From Synergistaceae bacterium (lineage in GTDB: Bacteria > Synergistota > Synergistia > Synergistales > Aminobacteriaceae), in NCBI GenBank assembly GCA_017448795.1, contig JAFSKV010000043.1, positions 1 through 40,586 on the forward strand: 40,586 nucleotides of DNA, given 5' to 3'. Made by a program: the position numbers and the translations under genes. Below the pieces are notes generated by a model. It was not told the DNA's origin and did not search any database. It saw nothing but the letters and a program-made list of their open reading frames with translations. Shown in pieces: positions 23,536-31,635 of this stretch. The stretch's first letter is position 1. Each line of letters begins with the position of its first letter.

Positions 23536-24633
23536 ATGCTGAAGTGCGGAATAATAGGCCTGCCTTTGTCAGGAAAGTCAACAGTCTTCAACGTAATCAC
23601 ACGAGCAGGGGCTGAAGTGAAGCCTTACGCGTCAGGGAAAACTGAGCCAAACCGTGCGCTTGTGAACGTGCCGGATGAACGCTTTGACAGGCTGGTTGAG
23701 ATATTCAAGCCGAAGAGCGAGAAGCCCGCTGATGTTGAATTTGTTGACCTTGCCGGGCTGTCCAAAGATGCCGGGAAGGGCGCGGGGCTCGGCAACTCTT
23801 TCCTGTCGTTCGTGGCGGAAAGTGAAGCGTTGCTTCATGTCGTGCGTGTTTTCGGGAATGACTCAGTGCCGCACCCTGAGAACAGCATTGACCCTTTGCG
23901 TGATTTCAGGATTGTGGAGGCCGAATTGATCTACCGGGATTTAGGGGTAATCACGAACAGGCTGGCGCGTCTTGAGGAGAAGAAGGCGAAGAAGAAGCTG
24001 ACCCCCCAGGAGTCCGCCGAGCTGGAATTGATACGTGAGCTTGAGTCCCACATGATGGAGGAGAGGCCCCTGCGTGAGTTCCCGCTGACGGACGAGCAGA
24101 AGCGCGCGCTGTCGGGGTATGCGTTCCTGACGCTGAAGCCGGAGCTGGTCGTGCTGAACTTGGACGACTCGCAGACTGGCGATGTCCCGGAGATTGCCCC
24201 CCTCATGGCCGAGCTTGAGTCGCGCGGGATGAAGTCGGTTAGGGTTTACGGTGCTACTGAGATGGAGCTTGAGCAGCTTGACCCGGAGGACAGGGCGGAA
24301 TTCATGCGGGACTTGTCGATTGACGAGCCGGGACGCGAGAGGCTGATTCACGAGGCGTATAAGTTGCTGGGCTTGATTTCTTTCTTCACTTCCGGGAGCG
24401 ATGAGGTGAGGGCGTGGACGCTGAAGGCCGGGAGCAGTGCTGTTGATGCTGCCGGGACTATACACAGTGATTTGGCGCGTGGGTTCATCCGTGCGCAGGT
24501 TGTGGCGTATGATGATTTCATAGCGAACAATGCCAGCATAGCCCAGTGCCGGGAAAAGGGAGTCTTGAGGCTTGAGGGCAAGGAGTACACCGTGAAGGAC
24601 GGCGACATGATAGAGATTCGTTTCAACGTCTGA
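23536..24633 (+). CDS. ychF: Ribosome-associated GTPase/ATPase YchF (OLA1 family)
   Basis: A conserved P-loop NTPase of the Obg-related group that binds ribosomes and prefers ATP in studied members; it is linked to stress responses. At 365 residues it has the family length. The P-loop is GLPLSGKST (residues 8-16) where most family members have GLPNVGKST. G3 is DLAGLSKDAGKGAGLGN. A coiled-coil arm (about 135-175, RLARLEEKKAKKKLTPQE) and a C-terminal TGS domain (RAQVVAYDDFIANN ... EYTVKDGDMIEIRFNV) follow. It is probably co-transcribed with the L,D-transpeptidase and ends at a shared terminator. Confidence 0.95.
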   Translation: MLKCGIIGLPLSGKSTVFNVITRAGAEVKPYASGKTEPNRALVNVPDERFDRLVEIFKPKSEKPADVEFVDLAGLSKDAGKGAGLGNSFLSFVAESEALLHVVRVFGNDSVPHPENSIDPLRDFRIVEAELIYRDLGVITNRLARLEEKKAKKKLTPQESAELELIRELESHMMEERPLREFPLTDEQKRALSGYAFLTLKPELVVLNLDDSQTGDVPEIAPLMAELESRGMKSVRVYGATEMELEQLDPEDRAEFMRDLSIDEPGRERLIHEAYKLLGLISFFTSGSDEVRAWTLKAGSSAVDAAGTIHSDLARGFIRAQVVAYDDFIANNASIAQCREKGVLRLEGKEYTVKDGDMIEIRFNV

Positions 24634-24654
24634 GGCTCATGGGATAAAAGAAAG

Positions 24655-24684
24655 CCCCTCTTCTTGTGTGAAGGGGGGTTTTTG
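24655..24684. terminator. Probably bidirectional terminator between ychF and tsaD
   Basis: CCCCTCTTC (24655-24663) and GAAGGGGGG (24670-24678) form a 9-bp stem with a TTGTGT loop. The plus strand continues TTTTTG; the minus strand continues CTTTCTTTTA. The two flanking genes converge on it. Confidence 0.85.
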
Positions 24685-24704
24685 TGTCAGGCCTTATGCG
24701 TTCC

Positions 24705-25703
24705 TCAAGATTTCTGCAGCCATTCATTCAGCGACGGATCAGGCACAACCCCGCCCGTTCTTACTCCGCGAAGCCACGCGTTTCGCCCCGCCATCGCTAT
24801 CATAACAGCGTTGTCCGTACAGCGTCCCTTAGCAGGAAGCCGCGCCCTGAAATCCCCCGCATTGACCAGAGCCTCACGCAATGCCACGTTAGCAGACACT
24901 CCCCCAGAAGCCGCAACGTTCCGGATGCCCGTCATCCTCACAGCAAGTTTTACCTTAGACAAGAGAGCCTCAGTTACCGCCCGCTGGAATGAAGCGCAAA
25001 GGTCGTTTACCGGGATTTTGTCCGCCGGAAATTTCTTCACCTGCCACAATAACGCCGTCTTCAATCCGCTGAAGCTGAACTCTATTTTGCCGGTGTTCTT
25101 GAGGGGAACAGGGAAATCAAACGCGTAAGGATCTCCGGTTTTCGCGAGCCTCTCAATCTCAGGGCCTCCGGGATATTTCAGCCCCAAAATTCTCGCGGCC
25201 TTGTCGTACGCTTCACCTGCGGCATCGTCCCTAGTCTGTCCCAGAAGCTCATACTTTCCGAAATCGTCAGCCCTCACAATCTCCGTATGACCCCCGGAAA
25301 CTATCAGCGACAAGAAAGGCGGCTTCAAGTCCCCGGAGTCAACCAAAGGCGCGAAAAGATGTCCTTCCAGATGATTCACGCCGATCAACGGCACATCCCA
25401 CGCCTGAGACAATGCCCTTGCCGTCATCACACCCACAATCAGCGAACCCATCAGGCCGGGTCCGCGTGTTACCGCAATCAAGTCCAGGTCATGGCCGGAA
25501 ATGTGGCACTCACTCAAAGCAGCGTCAGCCAAAGGAAGAAGATTCTCAAGGTGCTTCCTTGCCGCAAACTCAGGGATTACCCCGCCGAATCTTGAATGGT
25601 CTGCTATCTGGCTCGACAGAAATTCGCACAAGACTTCACGTTCATCCCGGATTATTGCGGCTCCAGTATCATCACAGCTTGTTTCAATCCCAAGTGTAAG
25701 CAT
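24705..25703 (-). CDS. tsaD: tRNA N6-adenosine threonylcarbamoyltransferase
   Basis: Transfers the threonylcarbamoyl group to A37 of tRNAs that read ANN codons, together with TsaB and TsaE (not in this window). The 332-residue ASKHA-fold protein shows LGIETSCDDTGAAII (residues 4-18), the metal ligands in NHLEGHL, SLIVSGGHTEIV, GEAYDKAARILGLKYPGGP, FSFSGLKTA and the C-terminal ASGGVSANVALRE. It starts 2 bases after the small unknown gene, at the end of the ebfC-recR-ispDF run on the minus strand. Confidence 0.97.
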   Translation of the reverse strand: MLTLGIETSCDDTGAAIIRDEREVLCEFLSSQIADHSRFGGVIPEFAARKHLENLLPLADAALSECHISGHDLDLIAVTRGPGLMGSLIVGVMTARALSQAWDVPLIGVNHLEGHLFAPLVDSGDLKPPFLSLIVSGGHTEIVRADDFGKYELLGQTRDDAAGEAYDKAARILGLKYPGGPEIERLAKTGDPYAFDFPVPLKNTGKIEFSFSGLKTALLWQVKKFPADKIPVNDLCASFQRAVTEALLSKVKLAVRMTGIRNVAASGGVSANVALREALVNAGDFRARLPAKGRCTDNAVMIAMAGRNAWLRGVRTGGVVPDPSLNEWLQKS

Positions 25704-25705
25704 GT

Positions 25706-25888
25706 CTACATGTACGAATTATCCTGCACGAACTCCGGCCATGCATGGTCGACAAAATCATCATAAGAGTCGAAAAGCGGCGGCATCATTATGTCATCGT
25801 TGAAGACAAACTGCTCAAAGCCGTTAAGCGCAATCTCGCCGAACCACAGTTTAGAGTCGCATTCCCTGTTGTGCCTGAAAGCAAGCAT
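25706..25888 (-). CDS. Small acidic hypothetical protein, 60 residues
   Basis: I do not recognise this protein. The start at 25888 is chosen because GGGAGG lies about nine bases upstream and because the ATG shares its A with the ispDF stop (TGATG). A longer frame would run 16 codons back into ispDF. The product (MLAFRHNRECDSKLWFGEI...) is acidic in its second half (DDIMMPPLFDSYDDFVDHAW) and has no membrane segment. It is sandwiched between ispDF and tsaD with no gaps, so it is almost certainly translated with them. Confidence 0.65.
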   Translation of the reverse strand: MLAFRHNRECDSKLWFGEIALNGFEQFVFNDDIMMPPLFDSYDDFVDHAWPEFVQDNSYM

Positions 25889-26994
25889 CACACAATCACC
25901 CTCCCTAATGTCGCAACTGCCCGGCAAGTCATGCACATTCCGCGCCCGGAATCATCGAGGCCTTCTGCTGACTTGAATTTGATGTTGACCGGGAAAAATT
26001 CGCTGAGACTGTGCACGATTTCTTCACGGTACTTGCTGAGACGGGGGACTTGAGCCGTTATCACAGCGTCAGCAAAATCAACCGTCCAGCCCTCAGCGTT
26101 CACCAAGCTCATAACCTCGCGCATTAACCCCAGGCTGTCAGCGTCCCGGAATCTCTCATCACTTGCCGGGAAAAGAGTCCCTATGTCAGGAAGCCCCGCC
26201 CCTCCTAGTACAGCGTCCATCAGCGCGTGAGTCAGAACGTCAGCGTCAGAATGCCCCAGAAGTCCCAAGGGAGACTCTATCCTCACGCCCCCAAGTATCA
26301 GCCGCCTTCCTGGAATCAGCCTGTGAATGTCCCAGCCGAGTCCCGTACGAGTGATTCTTCTTTCCGCCAAAGCCCGCGCTATCGTCATGTCATCACCTAC
26401 TGTTACCTTGAAGTTCATCCGTTCGCCGTCGACATGCCTCAGTTCATGGCCTGATTTTTCCCACGCTTCAGCCTCGTCTTTTGCTGACGGAAAACACCGC
26501 ACCGCCTCAATCAGCTTCAGACGGGGGAAAACTTGAGGGGTCTGCGTGATGTAGAGCCCCTCGCGGTCAACACATGACACTTCCCCGCCCTCAATCCTCT
26601 TCAGCGCGTCGCTCACAGGCAGAACGGGAACGACTCCGGCATCCTCACTCACAGCATCCATAAGCCGCCGGAAGAGTCCACGCGTGGCGAATGGCCGGGC
26701 AGCGTCATGCACCATCACATAATCACACGTTGCCGCGTTCAGCCCGTTCAGCACAGACAATGCCCGTTCACTTCCTCCGTTCACGGCATGAAGGGGGACA
26801 TCGTGAGTCCATTCTGGGGAAAGAGACTCATTCTGTGGGATGACTAGGATTATTTCGCGGACTCTGTCAGTCATTGCCGCAGTTTCCGCGCTCCATCGCC
26901 AAAGCTCCCGGCCTGCGAGGGTCATGAACTGCTTTTTTCCGCCGAGCCGGGTTCCCTGCCCTCCTGCTGCTATGATGAATGAATACTCCCTCAT
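25888..26994 (-). CDS. ispDF: Bifunctional IspD-IspF (MEP cytidylyltransferase / MECDP synthase)
   Basis: Carries two non-consecutive steps of the methylerythritol phosphate route to isoprenoids. The N-terminal 220 residues are IspD: IIAAGGQGTRLGGKKQF (P-loop-like CTP site), VMVHDAARPF, ITQTPQVF. The C-terminal 150 residues are IspF: TGLGWDIHRLIPGRRLILGG with the metal ligands Asp and His, LLGHSDADVLTHALMDAVLG, DIGTLFP and a final GRGMCMTCRAVATL. Both active sites look complete. The fusion is known from several bacterial groups. The start overlaps the recR stop by 4 bases (ATGA). Confidence 0.97.
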   Translation of the reverse strand: MREYSFIIAAGGQGTRLGGKKQFMTLAGRELWRWSAETAAMTDRVREIILVIPQNESLSPEWTHDVPLHAVNGGSERALSVLNGLNAATCDYVMVHDAARPFATRGLFRRLMDAVSEDAGVVPVLPVSDALKRIEGGEVSCVDREGLYITQTPQVFPRLKLIEAVRCFPSAKDEAEAWEKSGHELRHVDGERMNFKVTVGDDMTIARALAERRITRTGLGWDIHRLIPGRRLILGGVRIESPLGLLGHSDADVLTHALMDAVLGGAGLPDIGTLFPASDERFRDADSLGLMREVMSLVNAEGWTVDFADAVITAQVPRLSKYREEIVHSLSEFFPVNIKFKSAEGLDDSGRGMCMTCRAVATLGRVIV

Positions 26995-27569
26995 ACTTTG
27001 CGCCTTCCTTCGAGTGCCGTGTGAAGAGTCATCCTGTCAGCAAACTCAATGCTTCCTCCAAGCGGCAGACCGTAAGCAAGCCTCGTAACATTCTCAACGC
27101 CGAGCCCGTGAAGAATGTCAGACAGAGTGTAATACGACATTTCGCCCTCAATGCTGGGTGATGAGGCTATGATGACTTCTGACGGCTTCAGCTCCCGTAC
27201 GTGCTTTGCGAGGAAGTCTGATGATGCGCCCGTGATTTCTCCGGCGGCCCTCACGCCTAAGACATGGTAGAGGCCGTTGTAGATTCCCGACTGTTCGAAC
27301 GCTGAGAGGGACTCTAGGCCGTCCACAACACAGAGAATGCTGCGGTCTCTGAGGGGGTCTGCGCAGATGCTGCAGGGGTCTTTTGCTGACACGTTGCCGC
27401 AATGTGAGCAGGTTACGAGGCCTTTCTTGAGATTGCTGACCAGTGAGCCTATGCGCCGGAGCTGTGAGTCGTCCTGCCTGAGAAGGTAGAAAGCTATGCG
27501 TCTTGCGCTTTTCGGGCCTAGTCCGGGAAATTTCTTGAGGATGTCAACGAGACTGTCAAGGGATTCCAT
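26991..27569 (-). CDS. recR: Recombination mediator RecR
   Basis: Acts with RecO (and RecF) to load RecA on single-stranded DNA at gaps. The 192-residue protein has the helix-hairpin-helix start (LKKFPGLGPKSARRIAFYLL), the four-Cys zinc site (CSHCGN ... CSIC) and a Toprim domain (LCVVDGLESLSAFEQSG ... VIIASSPSIEGEMSYYTL) ending in LAYGLPLGGSIEFAD. It is located 9 bases after ebfC, the classic ybaB-recR pairing; dnaX, often upstream, is absent here. Confidence 0.98.
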   Translation of the reverse strand: MESLDSLVDILKKFPGLGPKSARRIAFYLLRQDDSQLRRIGSLVSNLKKGLVTCSHCGNVSAKDPCSICADPLRDRSILCVVDGLESLSAFEQSGIYNGLYHVLGVRAAGEITGASSDFLAKHVRELKPSEVIIASSPSIEGEMSYYTLSDILHGLGVENVTRLAYGLPLGGSIEFADRMTLHTALEGRRKV

Positions 27570-27578
27570 TTGCCGGTG

Positions 27579-27890
27579 TTAGAATCCCATTCCCATTGCG
27601 CCGAGTGCCCCTGTTATGCCGCCCATTTTCTCGCTCATAAGCTCGCGGCTCTTCTTGAGGCCTTCATTGACGGCGGAAATTATGAGGTCTTCTAGCATTT
27701 CCTTGTCGTCGGGGCTGATGACTTCCGGGTCAATCCTGATGCCTTTGATGTCGCCCTGTCCTGTGAATGTCGCTGTTACCATTCCGCCCCCTACGCTGGC
27801 TTCTACTGTCTCATGCGCAAGGTTCTCCTGTATCTGCATCATCTGGGACTGCATCTGCCGGGCCTGCTTCATTATGTTGTTGAGCTTCAT
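27579..27890 (-). CDS. ebfC: YbaB/EbfC nucleoid-associated protein
   Basis: A small DNA-binding homodimer found next to recR in most bacteria. The 103 residues show the family pattern: MKQARQMQSQMMQIQENLAHETVEASVGGGMVTATFTGQG, IRIDPEVISPDDKEMLEDLIISAVNEGL, and a Met/Gly-rich tail. AAGGAGA precedes the ATG. It is the first gene of the ebfC-recR-ispDF-small ORF-tsaD run. The 61 bases upstream to the next gene are AT-rich and must hold the promoter, but the boxes I can find (for example TAAAAT) are weak. Confidence 0.95.
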   Translation of the reverse strand: MKLNNIMKQARQMQSQMMQIQENLAHETVEASVGGGMVTATFTGQGDIKGIRIDPEVISPDDKEMLEDLIISAVNEGLKKSRELMSEKMGGITGALGAMGMGF

Positions 27891-27951
27891 TGTGAGTCTC
27901 CTTGTCTGGTTTGGGATATTTTATGCGTTCATTCTATCATGCATAACTTTG

Positions 27952-29619
27952 TTACTTCACTTCGTGCGCGGGAGCGGGGCGGCCGAACAAGTAGCCTTGC
28001 GCCAAATCACAGCCCGCCTTCTTCAGGAACTCCAATTGTTCCCTAGTCTCGACTCCTTTTGACAGCGCGGGGATTCCCAGCTTCCTGGCCATGTCCACGA
28101 CAGCCGAGATTATTATGTTCGCCCTGTCATCATCGACTGACTTTATCATGTCCATATCAATTTTCAGACCGTCAAGCGCAAAATCCTTCAGCACCTTCAA
28201 GGACGAGTAGCCCGACCCGAAAGCGTCCATCCATACTTTGAAGCCGTGCCGCCTCAGCCTCTCAGACTCCCGCTTCATTGCGTCCATGTCGACAGCTATA
28301 AGGCTCTCCGTCAGCTCAAACCTCAGCATGTCGCCGGGAATGCCGTTGTGTGACACAGCGTCTTCTATCACCCTCACGACATCCGTAAGCTCAAAGTCCA
28401 GCCTCGACAAGTTCAATGACACTGGCACAATCTCTTCACCGTTATCCTTGCGACGCTTCAATTCCTCGCATACCTTGTTGATGACGAACGAGTCCAGCTT
28501 GTGAATCAGCCTCTGTTCCTCCAAGACATACAGGAAATTTGCGGGCGATAACCTTCCGTACTGCGGATCTTCCCAGCGCGTCAATGCCTCAACTGATGCC
28601 GTCTTCCCGGTCTTAACGTCAACAACCGGCTGGAAGTATATCTGCAATTGTCCTTCCCTCATGGCCGACTCGAATGATGAGATTATGTGTTCCTGAAGCT
28701 GTACTTTCTCATCCATCTTGCCGTCGTAAACCTGAGAGCTTGTGCCGTACTCGTGTTTTATAGAGTCGCAGGCGATTTTAGCGCAGTCGCATATCACGCT
28801 TACGTCCATATCAGGAGTCTTCACAGGGTAAATCCCCGCCTTCATCTCGACAACAACGCCCCGCCTGAGATTGTTCACACGCAAACTCATACGGTTGATT
28901 TTCTCGGTCAGATTCTCCTGCGCAGTGATGACCGCAAAATGATCCTCGCTGAAACGCGCAATGAGTCCCTGCGGAAATGTCTCCTGCAAAATTCTAGCCA
29001 CAGATTTAAGCATCCTGTCCCCGCCGGCGAAGCCGTATGTCTCATTGTACGTGTGGAAGTTGCGTATGTTGAAGTATACACATGAAGGCAGGCCGCCCTT
29101 CTTGAAGAAGTCCCGAATCATTCCCGGAGCGTTGAGACGGAATGCCCTCATGTTCGCAAGCCCGGTAAGCTCGTCGATTGTCGCCGCTTTAGGCTCAGGA
29201 AGGCTAGTCTGCCCGGATAAATCCGTTAGCTTTTCGCGTATGTCCATGTCGTGAAGGTAGACGTAGAACAAATCGCCCAGTTCCTCATCACGGACGAAAT
29301 GCCCCCAGTCCTCAATCTTCTTGATGTTGCCGTTCTTGGTGATAATTCGGTAGGTTACGTAGTCGAAGCCTCCTGTTGCGGCTATCTGCCTGCGTATTAT
29401 GCTCTCGACTTCCTCAATGTCCTCCGGGTAAACAATCGTGGCGAAGCTGCCCCCCGTGAACCTCATGAAGTCCGCGACCGAGTCGCACTCGAATATCTTG
29501 GCTATCTCATCGCTGGCGAATATGATTTCCTCAGCCTCGTTGTTCCTGTAGACAATGAACGCTCCGGGCATGTTTGCGGAAATTTTGCCGAGCGTCATGC
29601 AGTCTTTTTCGTTGTACAT
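27952..29619 (-). CDS. PAS-GGDEF-EAL protein with degenerate catalytic sites
   Basis: A 555-residue soluble protein. About 10-130 is PAS-like (AFIVYRNNEAEEIIFASDEI ... YRIITKNGNIKKIEDWG). About 145-295 is a GGDEF domain whose signature is replaced by RFSEDHFAVI, so cyclase activity is unlikely. About 310-555 is an EAL domain. It keeps VEALTRW, the Asn of SLNLSRLDF, the Glu of RFELTES and the Lys of LKIDMDMI. However, DDFGTG is DAFGSG and AEGVE is SKGVE, so a metal ligand and a conserved catalytic-loop Glu are changed. It is more likely a c-di-GMP sensor or scaffold than an enzyme (inference). GGAGGAG precedes the start. It lies 71 bases behind two hybrid histidine kinases on the same strand. 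Confidence 0.88.
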   Translation of the reverse strand: MYNEKDCMTLGKISANMPGAFIVYRNNEAEEIIFASDEIAKIFECDSVADFMRFTGGSFATIVYPEDIEEVESIIRRQIAATGGFDYVTYRIITKNGNIKKIEDWGHFVRDEELGDLFYVYLHDMDIREKLTDLSGQTSLPEPKAATIDELTGLANMRAFRLNAPGMIRDFFKKGGLPSCVYFNIRNFHTYNETYGFAGGDRMLKSVARILQETFPQGLIARFSEDHFAVITAQENLTEKINRMSLRVNNLRRGVVVEMKAGIYPVKTPDMDVSVICDCAKIACDSIKHEYGTSSQVYDGKMDEKVQLQEHIISSFESAMREGQLQIYFQPVVDVKTGKTASVEALTRWEDPQYGRLSPANFLYVLEEQRLIHKLDSFVINKVCEELKRRKDNGEEIVPVSLNLSRLDFELTDVVRVIEDAVSHNGIPGDMLRFELTESLIAVDMDAMKRESERLRRHGFKVWMDAFGSGYSSLKVLKDFALDGLKIDMDMIKSVDDDRANIIISAVVDMARKLGIPALSKGVETREQLEFLKKAGCDLAQGYLFGRPAPAHEVK

Positions 29620-29690
29620 ATAAACTCCTCCGTGCGCGGAAAATTTTTGCGGGATTACCTTGCAATTATCGGATTTTACGCTCCCTGTGA

Positions 29691-31634
29691 TTACTGCCTG
29701 ACTTTGAGTCTCTCAGGGAGGCATGAGGCCAGAATCTTGCGGAGGCTGTCGAGTTTCATCGGCTTGGGAAGGTAATCGTTGAAGCCAAGTGCGATGTATT
29801 CATCCCGGAGGCCTGTCCCTGAGTTTGCGGTGAGAGCCACATAACGCGCAAGCCTAGAAGGGCCGTCAATCTCACGCGCCTTGCGGAGAGTCTCTACTCC
29901 GTCCATGCCCGGCATCTTGTGATCCAGAAATATTATGTCGTAATGATTTTCCCTGATGAGAGCCAGCGCGTCCTCCCCTGACTCCGCCGTGTCAACATGA
30001 GCCTGGGAGTCCTTCAGCATTCCGCGGGCGACGACAAGATTCACAGGCGTATCATCAACAACAAGCAGGCGTGCTTCAGGACAGGTGAAGGGCTGTCTGT
30101 CATCATACTGATTCCCCTTGCCCCTCTCGTGTTCTTTGCCGAGCAAAGCCTCATATTCCGCTATCGTCCCCTGAAAGCCCTCCTGCGCAAGCTGCTGCGT
30201 GAACTCAAGGCTGAACGTGCTTCCCTTTCCGTATTCGCTTTCTGCCTTTGCCTTGCCGCCCATAAGCTCCATAAGGTAGCGCACAAGAGTAAGGCCTAGC
30301 CCCGCTCCCTGTATGGTCTGAGTCTCGTTCAGGTTGACACGCTCGAAAGAGTTAAACAGCTTGCCTATGTCCTCCTGACGGATTCCTATTCCTGTGTCTT
30401 TGACTGAGATTGTCAGCTTCACACGGCCGTGTTCACGGGGGCTTCCCTTTACGCTGAGGGTTATTGCGCCCTTGTCAGTGTACTTCACAGCGTTGTCGAT
30501 AAGGTTCACTATTGCCTGCCTTATCCTGTCCTCGTCTCCGTAAAGATGTTCAGGAAGATCCCTGTCAACGTCGAGAATTAGCTTCAGATTCTTTTCGCGG
30601 ACTGCCTCAAAATTCCCTTCCTCAATATCCTTCAGCATCTGCCACAAATGATAATTTGCCCGGTAAAGCTCCATTTTCCCGGACTCAATCTTGGAGATGT
30701 CAAGTATGTTGTTGATGATGGAAAGAAGGTGATTGCCTGCCCTGCGTATGTCAAGGGATGCTCTGTGTATTTCGGGGTCGCGGCTCTCCTTTAGGATCAT
30801 CTCGTTCATGCCTAGTATTGCGTTCATCGGGGTGCGGATTTCGTGCGAGGTGTTGGCGAGAAAATCACTCTTCGCACGGTTTGCGGCGTTGCTCAGGCGG
30901 GTTGAGTGTTCTGCTTCCTGACGCGAGGCCTCAAGGTCTTTCTCCGCCGTCAGCATCCTCCTGTAAGCCGGAGCCTCGTAGTAGAAGAACGTTATGAATA
31001 GCACGACGGTAGCCACAGCATACGTGAAAAGCACCGTCCTTATGAGCATGTACTGGACTATGTTAGCGGTTATGAGCAGGCCGACGATCGTATTCAGGAC
31101 GATGAACTGGGATTTTGCCGTGTAATATTCCCTGTGCGTAATCTGAAGCCACAACGCCATGGCCACGAAATACAGGACATAGACGCTCCGCCAGAGAGTG
31201 TTGTACGCGCCCCGGAAGAGTCCGCCGTCCTCCACAATCAGGAAGAAGAAGCCTGACACTCCGGGAATGAGATTCAGAGCGAGGACAACGAAACTTGACG
31301 CGAGAAGAAGCCTGTTGAAGAAAACGAAGCGCGGGTTGATGACGTTCACATAGGCCTCGACATAGCGCATGAGAAAATAGGCGTTCACGTTCACGGCGGC
31401 ATAATAGAGCGTCCTTATCACAATGTTCACACCGTGCTGATGACCCCAGCCGTCAATGAGGAGCGTGGACGAGACTTCAAGGAACGCGGCGGCGAACGTC
31501 GACAGTGCCAGAAGCCGGAAGCGTCTGTTTATGAGCACGTTTGTCCTGTAGCGCACGTAAAGGAAGGCCGACATAACCCCAAGAAACGGAAGAACAGTCG
31601 CCTCAATCCACACATTATATCCGTATGTCAGCAT
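29691..31634 (-). CDS. Hybrid sensor histidine kinase (7TM, HisKA, HATPase, REC)
   Basis: A 647-residue membrane kinase. About seven hydrophobic segments fill residues 10-217 without a large external loop. A short coiled coil follows (YEAPAYRRMLTAEKDLEASR), then HisKA with the phospho-His264 (FLANTSHEIRTPMNAILGM). HATPase_c has NLIDNAVKYT (N box), DTGIGI (G1) and GAGLGLTL (G2). A C-terminal receiver (LLVVDDTPVNL ... FLDHKMPGMDG, about 520-640) completes it. There is no Hpt domain, so phosphate must leave through another protein. The start at 31634 has GGAGGG six bases upstream; the longer frame is rejected because it overlaps the preceding gene. The preceding kinase gene ends 1 base before this start. 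The stimulus is unknown. Confidence 0.92.
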   Translation of the reverse strand: MLTYGYNVWIEATVLPFLGVMSAFLYVRYRTNVLINRRFRLLALSTFAAAFLEVSSTLLIDGWGHQHGVNIVIRTLYYAAVNVNAYFLMRYVEAYVNVINPRFVFFNRLLLASSFVVLALNLIPGVSGFFFLIVEDGGLFRGAYNTLWRSVYVLYFVAMALWLQITHREYYTAKSQFIVLNTIVGLLITANIVQYMLIRTVLFTYAVATVVLFITFFYYEAPAYRRMLTAEKDLEASRQEAEHSTRLSNAANRAKSDFLANTSHEIRTPMNAILGMNEMILKESRDPEIHRASLDIRRAGNHLLSIINNILDISKIESGKMELYRANYHLWQMLKDIEEGNFEAVREKNLKLILDVDRDLPEHLYGDEDRIRQAIVNLIDNAVKYTDKGAITLSVKGSPREHGRVKLTISVKDTGIGIRQEDIGKLFNSFERVNLNETQTIQGAGLGLTLVRYLMELMGGKAKAESEYGKGSTFSLEFTQQLAQEGFQGTIAEYEALLGKEHERGKGNQYDDRQPFTCPEARLLVVDDTPVNLVVARGMLKDSQAHVDTAESGEDALALIRENHYDIIFLDHKMPGMDGVETLRKAREIDGPSRLARYVALTANSGTGLRDEYIALGFNDYLPKPMKLDSLRKILASCLPERLKVRQ

Positions 31635-31635
31635 A

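Noticed and set aside
23941-24465. Minus-strand 174-codon frame
   Set aside because: Shadow of ychF in the opposite strand with no start signal.
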